From positions 1,178,001 through 1,242,000 of the forward strand of contig VDMD01000002.1 of the NCBI GenBank assembly GCA_007026445.1: a stretch of 64,000 nucleotides of DNA, read 5' to 3'. A program made the translations under genes and the position numbers. How positions within the stretch are numbered: the first letter of the stretch is position 1; each line of letters begins with the position of its first letter. This DNA comes from Schizophyllum amplum. Its lineage: Eukaryota > Basidiomycota > Agaricomycetes > Agaricales > Schizophyllaceae. This document shows, one piece after another, positions 1-11,281 of this stretch. Under the pieces are notes generated by a model, which ran no database searches, was not told where the DNA came from, and was given only the letters and a program-made list of their open reading frames with translations.

Positions 1-1715
1 TTTTATGATGTCTTCCCGGAATACAAAGCCATGGAAGTACGAATTCCGCACATATTTCCTTCTCCCCTTAGCAGCTAATCCTCCCTCAGACATATCTCGC
101 GGGAGAGAGCTACGCTGGCCAATATATACCCTACTTCGGTTAGTTCTGGCCCTGCCGTACAATCACCGGTCACTGAGCATTCCCCACAGCGGACGCCATC
201 CTCAACTCCGACTTAGGTATACCACTAAATGGTATCGCCATAGGGAATGGCTGGATAGACGCCCGAAACCAATACCCCGCCTACTTTAAGTACCTTGCCG
301 CGCAAGGTATATTGTCCGAAGGCACTGCGGTACGCGCCCATCGCCACGTCAGTGCCGCATACGGACTATCCACTCACTTACCGCTCGTAGGAATACGACA
401 AGGCAAAGGAAACATCCGACCAGTGCTCCCGCAAATATTTGGAGGACTTTGAGAAGGGCAACTCCAGCGAGCCGACGAGCATATCGACGTGCGAGCGGAC
501 GTTGATGGATATCGCCGCGGTGAGGCGGAAGAAGTGGGGTGAATTTGGACTGTAGTTTGGCTTGGACGCTCATGATCATGCCAGGGTCAAAGGGCAGGAA
601 GTATGCATGAACATCTACGACGTCCGCCTCGATGACACCTACCCGGACTGCGGCATGAACTGGCCGCCAGATGTGCAGCCCATCAACACCTATCTGAACG
701 TGGGTGTCTCCGACCTTCTCGCCTTTAAATTCTGATGTCTTCTCAAATCCATCACTCCCTCAGTTCGCTGACGTCCAGCTCTCCAGCGCCCGGAAGTTAT
801 CACAGCCTTCCACGCCTCCTCGCACACCACTCCTTGGACCGAGTGCTCCAACGCTGTCGGCAGGCAGTTCTATATGAAGCAGCACAACTCGTCCGTCACG
901 CTTATGCCGAGCCTGCTCGAGCGCATTCCCGTCCTTCTCTTCGCGGGCGATCAGGACTACATCTGCAACTACGTAGGGCAGGAAGACATGATTGCTGCGC
1001 TCTCGTGGAACAGTGGTACAGGATTCGGCGTGCGTGTGCGAATATTGTTGACTTGTATACTCTCGCTGAAGCTGTGGCTCACAGGACGCAGAGCCCCTTG
1101 CATGGTCTGTAAACGGAGAGGCCGCGGGTACATGGACCGCTGCAAGAAACTTGACATACGTTAGGGTGCGTTTTCTCCCAACAAATTACCTCAAGGTCTT
1201 GCTTAACCCTCCCATGCTCCCAGGTCTACAACGCCTCCCACATGGTCCCTTACGACCTCCCCCACGTCGCCCACGACATGATCTCACGCTTCATGGGCGT
1301 CGATTTCGCCGCCATCACCGCCGGCAGCGCGCGAATCCCCAGCAGCGTCGGCCCAGATGCGAAGCCGCACTTCGCCACGCCCGAGGAGGCTGAGCTTGAG
1401 GCGGAGCCCGGTGGGAAACCTGGGAAAACGGAGGAGCAGCACACGGCAATGGAGGAGGCGTACTTCAATGCCGGGTCCTCTGTTTTGGTGCTGGTGGTTG
1501 TGTTTGCTGTTATCGGCGCGGTTATGTGGGTTCGGTATTGGCGCCGGGCGCGGGCACAGCCAGTGGAGCGTGCAGATGAGGAAGAGAGCATCCCTCTGAA
1601 TACACGGGAGCAGGAGCCGGACAGCGCGGACAAGGTGAAAGGGCGTCGCTCTCTCTCGCCAGCTGCGCCAGTCTTTGAGCTCGGCAGCGACGACGAGACG
1701 TACCACAATAGATGA
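1..1715 (+). CDS. KEX1: KEX1-like serine carboxypeptidase (carboxypeptidase D), 5' part outside window
   Basis: This is the C-terminal part of a family S10 serine carboxypeptidase. KEX1-type enzymes trim basic C-terminal residues from propeptides in the late Golgi. After removing short introns the reading gives VFPEYKAME, then the catalytic-serine motif GESYAGQY (about 95-118), [17 protein letters not shown], the catalytic-aspartate segment [11 protein letters not shown] (about 945-975), and the histidine motif NASHM (about 1228-1242). Next come an acidic linker, one membrane segment rich in V, L and I (about 1478-1540), and a charged cytosolic tail ending at the stop at 1713-1715. A C-terminal membrane anchor plus tail distinguishes KEX1 from vacuolar CPY. 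The N-terminal half, with the GGPGCSS oxyanion-hole region, lies before base 1. All visible introns splice in frame, so this copy looks intact. It converges on a second copy whose stop is about 110 bp away. Confidence 0.9.
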
Positions 1716-1824
1716 CCCTCGTCCTAATCTAATGCGCCAATAAGTATGCCACATAAATTACATCGCACGCGAGAAGTACACAGGGCACCCAACTACCAAC
1801 TTCCCAAGTCAACGCGTCCAGCTA

Positions 1825-4335
1825 CTATGGTTTTCGCTCGTCATCCCTATACCCGTCCTCATCGTCGCTCCCCACGTCGAATATGGGCTGAGGCGAGTTC
1901 ACTGCGCGCTCCTTGCCCTTATTCCGCCGCCGGGTTTCCGGGTCGTCGTCGCTCAGCCGCGGCGTTCCGCGCAGATCGCCCACGCTAGCGCTGGCGTTGA
2001 GCGGGATGCTCTCCTCGGCGTCGGCGCGACTGCTGATGTCGCGCGGGCCCCGGCTGAAGTCGACGACCCCGGGCAGGCGCAGGCTGCCGCCGCGCCGGCG
2101 GCGGAACCAGACGACCACACCAATGATGCCGAAGACGACGATGAGGACAAGGGCGGCGGAGCCAGCGTTGTAGTAGGCTGTGGCTTGTTAGCCTGTTTCG
2201 CTGAAAGTAAGAGTAAAGAAAGGACTCGCCTTCCCACATCGCCTTGTCTTGCTCGGGTGTCTTTCCCGGCGTGACAGGCAAGGTTTGCGCGTCATCCTCT
2301 TCGATGAAGTTGGGTTTCTCGTCTGAGCCGATGCTGCTGGGGATCCGCGCGGAGCCGTCGAGAATAGCGGAGAAGTTCACGTTCATGAAGCGCAGGATCA
2401 TGTCGTGGCTGACGTGCGGGAGGTCAAATGGCGCCATGTGCGAAGCGTTGAAGATCTGGAGTGATTGTGAGTATGGTTCGTCATTGGGGATGTCAATGCC
2501 CATACCTTCGCATATGTGAGGTTGCGTGAAGATACCCATGTACCAGCGGGAGAGCCATCTACAGTCCACGACTGCGTCTGCACCTTCTACAGCCTTCATC
2601 AGCTCTTTAGCGACTTGAACAAAGTGTGAGAAATCGCATACACCGAGGCCCGTGCCGTCGTTCCAGGTCATTGCCTGAATCATGTTCTCCAACCCGACAT
2701 AGTTGCAGATGTAGTCCTGATCGCCAGCAAATATGAGCACCGGGATGCGCTCGAGTACCTTTGGGAGCACGGTGATCGAAGAATTGGATCGCTCCTCGTG
2801 TAGCTGGACGTGAACTTGGCCACGGCACTCCACCCAGGAGCCCGAGTGCGCCTCCGCGTGGAAGGCGGTCACTACGTCTTGTCTCTGCAAGCAAAAAGGT
2901 CTGAGTGGACCGCCGTGCGTGAAGAAGCAGTAACGCACGTCGAGGTACTCCGTGATAGGGTGGATATCGGGAGGCCAGTTCATTCCACAGGCTGGCGACT
3001 CATCATCCAGCCGGACGTCGTAGATATTCATGCATGTCTGCTTGCCGTCAGTCCTAGGCGAAAGTCAGCGTTTGCACGTAAAAAAAAGTAGTTGAAGACG
3101 TACTCTTTCTGCCGGACGCGGGCAACATCCATGATCAGGCCGTCGCACTCTTTGGCGTTGATAGGCTCGTTCACATAGTTCTCCATTCCTTTCGTGCACT
3201 GTTCCGTTCTCTCTTTCGCGTCTTTGTATTCCTGCGCCGCAGGTTAAGTTCATACAGAGGAGCAATAGGCGGCGGAGACGTACGTCCGTGGTCTCAGATA
3301 GTATACCAACACGAACTAGGTAGTCGAGATACGATGGGTACTGCCTCCGCGAATCGATCCATCCATTGCCGATGGCGACGCCGCTGAGGGGGATGTAGAG
3401 GTCCGAGTCCAAGATCGCGTCGGCTGGCTGGGAGTTAGCTTCGCCAGACTCCACGTACGGCTCATCAGCTTACCGAAGTAAGGGAGATATTGGCCAGCAT
3501 AGCTTTCGCCGCCAAGGTATGTCTGACTCCGTGGTTAGGGTTGGACGATAAAGAGGTATAGCGGGGCTCACATCCATTGACTTGTACTCGGGGAAGACAG
3601 TATAAAAGTTGTGAAGGAAGACCAACAGTTGTTGTGAAGCCTGGGTTGCGTTGAGGAATGAGCATATACATGAGAGCTGCAAGTGCAACGAGTGTCTACC
3701 TCTTCCAAGGTCTGCACGTAGTGGTTGGTTGCCGTGTAGGAATATCCAGTTCCCGCTGGCTGATCGACTGGACAAATTTCAGAATTGATAAAGGAAACTG
3801 GGTGCAGCACGTACCATACACCATGGTGGTGTATTCCTCCCATCCGCCGTCTGAGACCTTCAACCCACCATTGCCGTCTACACGCCATGGACCATTCTCC
3901 ATCATGAGTCCGTCAAAAGATGAGCATCCTGGTCCCCCCTGCGCATGCCTGCTTCAGTGTCTAGTTGGTGTGGAAGAGCTGAGCTGCACACATACGTTGA
4001 ACCAGAACATGATTCGTTCTTTGTCCGCTACGCGGCGGTTCTTTATCATGACGAAGTAGAGGTGTGCAGTGATATCTGTGGGTGCGGCTTTCGCCTCATC
4101 TGGGTCTGACGATATGTGACCAGCGAAGATCTGGAGGGGGCGGTCGGGGTGCGGCTGCAGGCCGGGCAAAGAAGGGACATAAAAGCTGGCTGCAGAGGGG
4201 ACTGACAAGTGGTCAGGGTTGATTGTCATACAGATCGAGTTACGCACTGTCCGTTGGCGCTGCCAACACGAACATCAGACATTGCACCCATACTGCCGCG
4301 CAGAAGAGCAGTCCGGGGACGCGGGGAAGGTCCAT
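1825..4335 (-). CDS. KEX1: KEX1-like serine carboxypeptidase (carboxypeptidase D), complete paralog
   Basis: A complete second S10 carboxypeptidase of about 650 residues after splicing. The start at 4335 was chosen because it opens a signal peptide ([18 protein letters not shown]... to FVLAAP), followed by an intron of about 46 nt. The mature part has [10 protein letters not shown] (near 3915), [28 protein letters not shown], the nucleophile motif [13 protein letters not shown] (Ser codon near 3503), [28 protein letters not shown] (near 2715) and FNASHM (His near 2439). A C-terminal membrane segment (about 2115-2185) and a short acidic tail follow. The family removes C-terminal Lys/Arg in the trans-Golgi. 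It is clearly paralogous to the plus-strand copy, sharing motif order and tail design (AEESIPLN versus EEESIPLN), but with many substitutions. The start lies 244 bp from the divergent GCP5 gene. No broken exon is evident. Confidence 0.93.
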
Positions 4336-4579
4336 TGCGTGTCCCGCGTAAAGGTGATCGACGTGCCGCTGCTGATAGAGACGTCGCCCGGGATTTGGAA
4401 TGGACGTCCTCGTCGTGTTACGCGATGACGGCAAGCAGAGAACAGCGAGCGCGTCGTCGAGGCGGCGGGCGGTCCGCAGTTGTTTCCGCGTCGACACGTG
4501 CCACATGGATGATGATCACGACGCGTCCGAACAATAAACGCGTCTTGCCTGCCGCCGCCGCCATCACTGCGCGGCGCCC

Positions 4580-7500
4580 ATGCTTCCCTCCAACAGCGCC
4601 CCCGGTCTCGGACGCCCGCCGCGATCAGCGTCTAGCGCTGGCCATCGCCGCGCATCCGGATCGAACGCTCTCAATGCTCCTCGCCCACAGTCCAGTGCAT
4701 CCGTCCGCCCTGGCTCTCGACTCTCGCTGCGACCCCAAACAAGGCATACTCGCAATCGCCTGCTGCCATTATGCCAGAAACTGGTGACACAAATCACCGG
4801 GAATGACGAGCAGAGTGTAGATGATGCTCAGCAACAACACCGACAAGATGTCGACTTTGCGCTCAAGACTCTGGAGTCCAGCAAGCAAGCCACCACATTG
4901 GACATGGAACTGATTGAGCGTCAGATACGAGGGTTAGCACTTCAATTACAGTCATCCTTCTCGCAGTAAACGCGAACTTAGGCTGATACAGAAGGCGCGC
5001 ATCAACAATCAGGACGGTCTCGCAGCGGCTCTCAAGAAGTCTCTTGAGCGAATGAAAGATGACTCGCTTCGATTGAAGAAGTCGGACTTGGACTCGGACA
5101 TCAGAGTAAGTTCAACGCATACACCATGACGCGCCTCGCTGAGTCGCCTGTAGTCTAGCCACCTTCCGGCACACATACGTTTTCTCCTCAGCTTGTCGTC
5201 GAGCCCGTCAGCAGCTTCTTTGGCATATGCTGAACATTATCTTGAAGAGATCAGGAATCCGCCACCGTCGCCGAAACCTATTACCTGGCTTGATATCATT
5301 GGGGATGAGCCCTTCGAAGGCGAGCATTGGCAGGGCGTTTATGGCCTGCCGCCTGGCTTTGTTCGCGACTCGGAGTCCGACGATTTCGGCGACGGGAGCG
5401 AGCCATCTCTCTCAGCCATGTCAGACGACCCAGAACTGGACTCCTTGAACGAGTCTTTGTCTTCCGTTGAAGATGCGCCTATCATGCCAACGACGCCGCC
5501 ATTCGTTGCGGAGAACACCTTGTTGCAACCGCCGCCGAAATATACCTACACGCATAGGCAGGTGCTCGAGGATCTACGCACAAGACAGTATTGGACAAAT
5601 CACTGGAGGAGCGACGTCCACCCCGACCGGGCGTTTGACATCGGCAATGCTGCGACTTTTGGTAGCAGTATCCAGAGAGCGCTAGCTCGCGGGCAGCCAG
5701 TACCGCTCACGCCTGAGGTTGTGCATGATTCTGCTTGATTTTGTTTCTAGCTTATGACTTTGCAGATCCACATCGACGAGGTTGATATGGTGCGGGAGGT
5801 CTTAATTGGCCTGCAAGGCAGACACAACATTATCTTTATTGCCGACTCACCGACTTGTCCAGTAAAAATTCAAACAAACTCAGCCCACTGTGACTGATTC
5901 CCGCTTGCAGCTGCGCCCCGATGCACCTCGCCTTGCCCACCTGTCCCTCGGAAGTCAGCAATCCATCCTGCAGTCATACTGTCAAACCGCCGGCGTCCTC
6001 TACCACCTTCGCACTTTCACCAGCTTCGTGCTCGCCCAAGTATCTGCCCGCCGCCCGCAAACGAGCAGCTATATCAAGCTTAAGCCACCCATCCGGACGC
6101 TCGAGGCCTTCGCAGACGCCGTAGCCGAGCAGCTGCGCCAATTTGATGCGTGGTGTGCGTCTCGCGAGCAGAATATATGCGAAGCGCGAGAGAGCGTTGG
6201 CGCCGGGCAGCTTGTTGTGAGCTTGCTGAGCACGGAGAAGGCACTTCGGGATCGCTACGAGCGCGCATTTTCTGCGCTGCTGAGCGTCGTGGTGTCCGTC
6301 TGCGGGGAGCCTGAGCTGGGGCGCTGGAGGCTGCCCGTCAAAGCCGCCGCACGGATCAGTGCTGCGCTGTTGGACGCCCTGCTGGATGCGTACAAAGCGC
6401 ACATGGAGATCGGAGAGGCCGTGACGGCAGATGCCCTGCTCTCTGCCTTTCGATTGACGGCCGAGCCAGTCTGGGGTGAGTCACTCTTTCGAAGCGGGAG
6501 GTTTACGGCTGACCGGCCGACAGGCATGGTGCACCTATGGCTGCGCGACGGGATGGACCCGACAGGCAAAGAGCTCGACGACGAGCTCTTCATTGAGGGC
6601 AGCGGGCTTGGGGTTGGTATGATGGGCATGGGCATGTTAGATCCGGATTTCTGGGCAGACGCATACACGTTGCGGGAGGACGCCGCACCAGCGACCGGGG
6701 GTGAAGCTGCGCACAAGGTCGTGCCAGCCTTTCTTGCACCCGTCGCCGAGCTGTTGCTCGGTGCGGGGAAGGGGACAGGACTACTGCGCGCGCTTGGAGA
6801 CGAGATGGAAGGTGGGGAGGCGCGCTTGTGTGACTGGCGCTCGTTTGGTGAGCTGCTGGCGGCGGAGGCATCGACAGATCTCTCGACGGATACATTGGCA
6901 CATGCGGTATACGACGCGCTGTACCCTCACTGCGCCGCGGTGGGGCGCGCGTTGGTCGGTGTTGTCCGGGAAGAGTTCGACGAGCATCTGGCTGCCATCG
7001 AGGGCGTCTTCCTTATGCGCCGCGGTGACAGCATTGCACACTTTGCGGACCTCGTATTCGAAAAGGTGGGATGTCAGTGCCAAAGATTTCCCATAATCAT
7101 TCGCTGATTAGGCCACCACTAGATGGACGCGCACCAGTCCTGGGCAGACTTCCACTTTCTTAACACCAGCTTCAACGACGTTGTGCAAAGGACCGGCGGC
7201 ACCCAGTGGGTGCAGCCAGCCCTTGTGCGGCTCGCATTCCGCGGCGGCAAGGAGAAAGAGCGCTCGATATCGCGCACCGTGCGTGCTCTCGATGGCCTCA
7301 GCCTGGACTACTCCGTCCCTTTTCCCGTCATCTACATCTTCTCGCCGCGTATTATTCAGATCTACAACAGCATCTTTACCTTCCTGCTCCAGATCATGCG
7401 CGCAAAGAGCGTACTGGAGCGCATCCTGTTCCGCGGGGAGAGCAAGCGCCCGTCGCCGACGATGAAGGTGTTTTATGCGCTCAGGGGGAAGATGAGCTGG

Positions 7501-8265
7501 TTTACCAAGTGCGTAGAGTGATCGTTAAGGTTAGCGAAAATGCTAATGGCATGCGCAGTGCGCTGTTGAATTTCTTCACGACGTATGTGATTCATTCCGA
7601 GGTGCTTCGGTTTCGAAAGCGCATCCACGATGTGGGATCGCTTGACGAGTTGATCACTCTTCACGAGGAGCAGTGAGTAGCCGTGCCTTGCGCAGAGACA
7701 ACTGCTGAACTTCGAAATCCCAGTATCGAACGCATCCAAGGCCGCTGTCTTCTCCAGTCAAAGGTACGTACCTTTACTTGACACAGGCAGTCACCAAAAT
7801 AAACTCGATTAGACATCCGCCCTCCACCGCGCTGTCCTCTCCATCCTCGACCTCTCCATCAGCTTCAGCCAGCTCCTTGTCTCCGTGTCCGGCGATGCCA
7901 ACGCGACACTCGACATCTCTCGACACTCCCTCCTCGTCCGACGCCATCGCAGTCGGCACCAGCGTCGCATACGGCGGAATGTGATTGGCTTTGGGGCTTC
8001 TTCCGCCGCGCTGGACAGCTCTTCGGATGAAGACGACGTGGAGGACGAGGCCGACTTGACACGGGATGCGCCGAGCACGTCGCTGACGACATCTGCGGCC
8101 TCGGCGGCATTCGACCCGCTGGGGGGCGTGGAGAAGATATCGACAGAGCTGGATGGGCTGGTTAGGTTTGTGAGGAGGGGGGTGGACAGTCTGGCTGGTG
8201 GGACGAGTGAAGCAGCGTCAGCTTTCGGGGTTCTGTCGTTCGTGCTGGAGGACTGGGATTTGTAA
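4580..8265 (+). CDS. Gamma-tubulin complex component 5 (GCP5/mod21 type)
   Basis: A GCP-family protein of roughly 1,070 residues that helps form the gamma-tubulin ring complex nucleating microtubules at spindle pole bodies. The N-terminal exons (4580-5150) fit the Mod21 N-terminal domain: SLRPQTRHTRNRLLPLCQKLV, then RQIRG, KARINNQDGLAAAL and a coiled region. Exon 5150-5720 carries ITWLDIIGDEPFEGEHW, a strong GCP5 signature. Exons 5770-7100 hold the GCP N-terminal domain (EVDMVREVLIGLQGR, SILQSYCQTAGVLYHLRTF). Exons 7123-8265 hold the GCP C-terminal gamma-tubulin-binding domain (LDGLSLDYSVPFPVIYIFS). The acidic, low-complexity insert near 8000-8080 is unremarkable for the family. Introns at about 4934-4967 (34 nt) and 5107-5154 restore the frame and are the least certain boundaries. 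mod21-like GCP5 is a non-core subunit, dispensable in fission yeast. Confidence 0.9.
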
Positions 8266-8702
8266 TGCAATGATTTTGAGCTATTTTACTCTACACTGCA
8301 CTTCTTGGTCCGTCAACGAGTGCTCTCTGCTGGATGCAAAGTAGACGACGGCGTTATATGTAGCACGTACCGTCCGATTGATGATCGATGATCACTTGAA
8401 TCACCGGTCTTGCCGGAAACTCGAACCCGACGCCTACTACCGTACTACGTCGTGCTCCTTTCGAACTCAGGCATATGTGACTGTCCACTATAAGACAAGG
8501 CTGGCAGCACATCCGATATAGGTGACTCTGCCGTACTGCGCATCGCTCTCGGGCCACTGGTGCCGTCAGCACCGCGCGTACCCAGCCTCGAGGCTTTACC
8601 ATTGACACGGCTTGCTTCTCGCGCTAACCGAGTAGACGCTCTGTCTCTGCGTGATCTCTCGCTTGCACTATCTGGAACTTTAGCTTTTTTGCTGGCTTCG
8701 CC
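8266..8702. other. Intergenic stretch between GCP5 and DUF6593 genes
   Basis: This 437 bp stretch has no coding signal. It must hold the 3' end of the GCP5 transcript and the promoter of the next gene. A TATAAG-like hexamer sits at 8489-8494, about 210 bp before the next ATG. That is farther than usual, so its role is unproven. Confidence 0.4.
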
Positions 8703-9445
8703 ATGGAGGCAACCTTCGACAACAAGACGAATCTCTTCAACGCGAGTCTCCGCTCGAAAGTCGATGACTCTGTCCTGTATACACTCACCACGAAGTCTGG
8801 CTATCGAGGGAAGAAGCACACCGTCATAACGGATGCGAACCCTGCGCCGGGCCACTCGGCAACCGCAGGTGTCATTCACTGGAAAGAGGAGGCGTTCGAA
8901 ATTGGCGGTCAGCGGAAACCATGCAAGGAGCTCAAGCAAGTCTCGGGTTCACTCTTTAAGAAGTATGGTAATCGATGATCAAGGGACTGTGTTGTGCTGC
9001 TGATGCATAGCTCCTGTAGAGTCCGGCATTGGCAATGGGCTTCGGATAGAAAGAAATACGAGATGCGGTACGAAGAGGAGACGTGGAAGGTACGCGTACT
9101 AGGTCGTCACTGGTACCAGACGAACAACCCTAACGTACAGGCAAGGCATTTCTTTTGGGCGAGCTAGTAGCGACCTTCTACATTCCCTCGCATCCGAAGC
9201 TCTTCGGCAAACTCAAGCCCTCGACTTTGCAGATGGATAGCAAGGCTCTGCTAGAAGATGAAGTGTTTCTGCTGTTGGCATTCGTCTACTTGGTTCGTTT
9301 GAATGAGATCTCATACTAGCCCAATACTGACACATTTAACAGGAAGTGAAGCGTCAAGAGAAGACTGTAAGTGCTGTCTTGGCATCGAGAATCTGGGTGT
9401 GAGGCTTACGCTCTCGTCACATAGAACAGCGCTGCTTTGACGTGA
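8703..9445 (+). CDS. DUF6593-type protein
   Basis: A small protein of about 190 residues resembling the DUF6593 family, which is common and multicopy in mushroom-forming fungi. Its function is unknown. The reading is MEATFDNKTNLFNASLRSKV..., then IHWKEEAFEIGG, an intron with a GTATGG donor near 8964, VRHWQWASDRKKYEMRYEEETW, a short intron, GELVATFYIPSHPKLFGKLKPS and DEVFLLLAFVYLEVKR. A last intron leads to the stop at 9443-9445. The conserved layout is an N-terminal beta-rich segment, a W-rich core and an EVFLLLAFVYLE-type end. No signal peptide or membrane helix is seen. The C-terminal residues after EVKRQEK are poorly constrained. Confidence 0.75.
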
Positions 9446-9721
9446 ACTTTTGGTGCGATTCTCGTTTTACGACATACATATGGACTGTGCTTGGACTATG
9501 GGCTACAGGACGGACTGTGATATTGCATGGGATGCCCTCGCAACGGCGTATAACGACCCTGATGACAAGGTATTCTAAGGCATGAGTTCAACAGGGGTCG
9601 GCACCCCCTTTGCCTAGAAGTGATCGATCGGCATCAATGACCGCCACAAATCTGCTCGTCCATTGTTCTTTTCCCCTCCGTTTAAGGAGGAGATACGCAT
9701 CCCCGGCCTTCCCAGAAAACA

Positions 9722-10998
9722 ATGGAAGTCGACCCGAGAAGACTTGTAGGAGTGACCGCCGAGCGCGTAACGAATGTCTCGAGCACGGATTATCCTGGTC
9801 ATTACCCAGGAGAGGACCACTCATGGAACCTTGACGAGTTCAAACGTGTGAGTGCTCAACGCGCTACGAGAGGGGCGTTCTGCTGACCGCAAGCAATGCT
9901 AAGCGTAGAACTTGAAAGTTAAGGTGCAAAGACTGTCCAACCGATCAATAGAATTCGATCTCGTCGGCGTCGATGCATCCATCGCGAATGCGTTCCGTCG
10001 CATAATGATCGCAGAAGTGCGTTCCCTGCCCCCTTCCCCCATGCACTATCTCATGTCTGCAGGTCCCCACAGTAGCCGTTGAGAATGTCTATGTATGGGA
10101 CAACACATCCGTCATCGTCGACGAAGTCCTCGCGCACCGCATCGGCCTCGTCCCATTGAACGTCGACCCCGAACAGATGCAAATGCGAAAAGACATCCCC
10201 ACTGACCGTGACACTGTAATCTTCGACTTGGCCGTTGCCTGCACGCGCAAGCCGCAACCACAGACGGGCGCGACGGAGCCGGAAGACCTGTACAACAACC
10301 ACGAAGTGCTCTCGTCCCATCTAGTCTGGCGGCCCGTGGGGGAACAGGAAGAAGTGTTTGGCAACAAGCCTCCAGCACCTACAAACCCGAACATTGTGCT
10401 CGCCAAGCTGCGCCCAGGGCAAGCTGTCCACATGGAGGTGCATGCCGTCAAGGGAGTTGGGAAGGACCATGCGAAGTTCAGCCCGGTCGGTAAGTAACTG
10501 CTTGTTCCTCGCAACGTGAGGTGACTAAGCGCATTCCTTAGCCACTGCGTCCTACCGTCTCTTACCCAACATCAAAATCAAGAAGCCCATACCACCAGAG
10601 CTGGCCGAGAAATTCCAGAAATGCTTTAGCCCAGGCGTCATCCGCGTCGACCCACGGACAAAGACCGTCAGCGTTGACCCCAAAAATGTTCGCAAAGACA
10701 CTGTCAGCCGTGAAGTCTTGAGACATCCAGAGTTCCAGGACAGCGTAGAGCTGGGTCGTGTGCGCGACCACTTTCTATGTGAGTTGCATCTCCAATTTTT
10801 TTTGGAGCACGGCGTGACGGAAGAATTGCAGTCAACGTCGAGTCGGAGGGCGCTTATGCACCGGAGTGGCTCTTGGCGGAGTCTGTCAAAATATTGCGCA
10901 GCAAAATTGCTGTCATAAAGGCTGCCGCGCAGGCATTGCGCGACCAGGATGGTGAGCAGAGTGCTGCTGACGGCGACGTCTCCATGGAGGCGGCTTGA
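9722..10998 (+). CDS. RPC40: DNA-directed RNA polymerases I and III subunit RPAC1 (AC40)
   Basis: The alpha-like subunit shared by RNA polymerases I and III. It dimerises with AC19 to form the assembly platform for rRNA, tRNA and 5S synthesis in the nucleus. The first exon gives [35 protein letters not shown]. After an intron come [38 protein letters not shown] (the alpha-motif region), [45 protein letters not shown]...ASYRLLPNI and a C-terminal dimerisation part near [22 protein letters not shown]. The length of about 350 residues matches the family. The ATG at 9722 begins a typical N-terminus. The gene converges on the TRP-like gene about 280 bp downstream. All introns (about 9849-9908, 10014-10063, 10492-10541 and 10778-10829) are short. 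Confidence 0.95.
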
Positions 10999-11281
10999 GC
11001 AAGAAAGCCTGTTCCCCTGTCTTTATCGTGTATAATAGCAGATGTATTGTTGCCTTGTGACAAGCAGTTGGGCTTGCTGAGCCTACCGCGTACCGCGGCG
11101 ATCTTCACCACCAACCATGCGTAAACAAAGCATATTACGATGGCTAGAATTACAGGCTCTAACTAAGAGTAACTCGTCGGAAATCCTAAGTAACTTCGAC
11201 GCAGAAAGGTAGTGTCCGTGTGCATAGCGGGGGAGTCGTGAATACAGCAGTCAAGTCCAGTAAAAAGAATCGACACCGACA

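Noticed and set aside
1021..1240. Apparent frameshift/loss in the first KEX1 copy
   Set aside because: Two normal introns flank a short exon reading [20 protein letters not shown]. Splicing restores the frame, so the gene is not broken.
8400..8450. tRNA-like B box (GGGTTCGAGTTTCC on the minus strand)
   Set aside because: No A box at a suitable distance and no acceptor-stem pairing could be found.
9115..9180. Apparent stop codons in the DUF6593 gene
   Set aside because: A short intron with its donor after CTAG (about 9102-9139) restores GKAFLLGELVATFY in frame.
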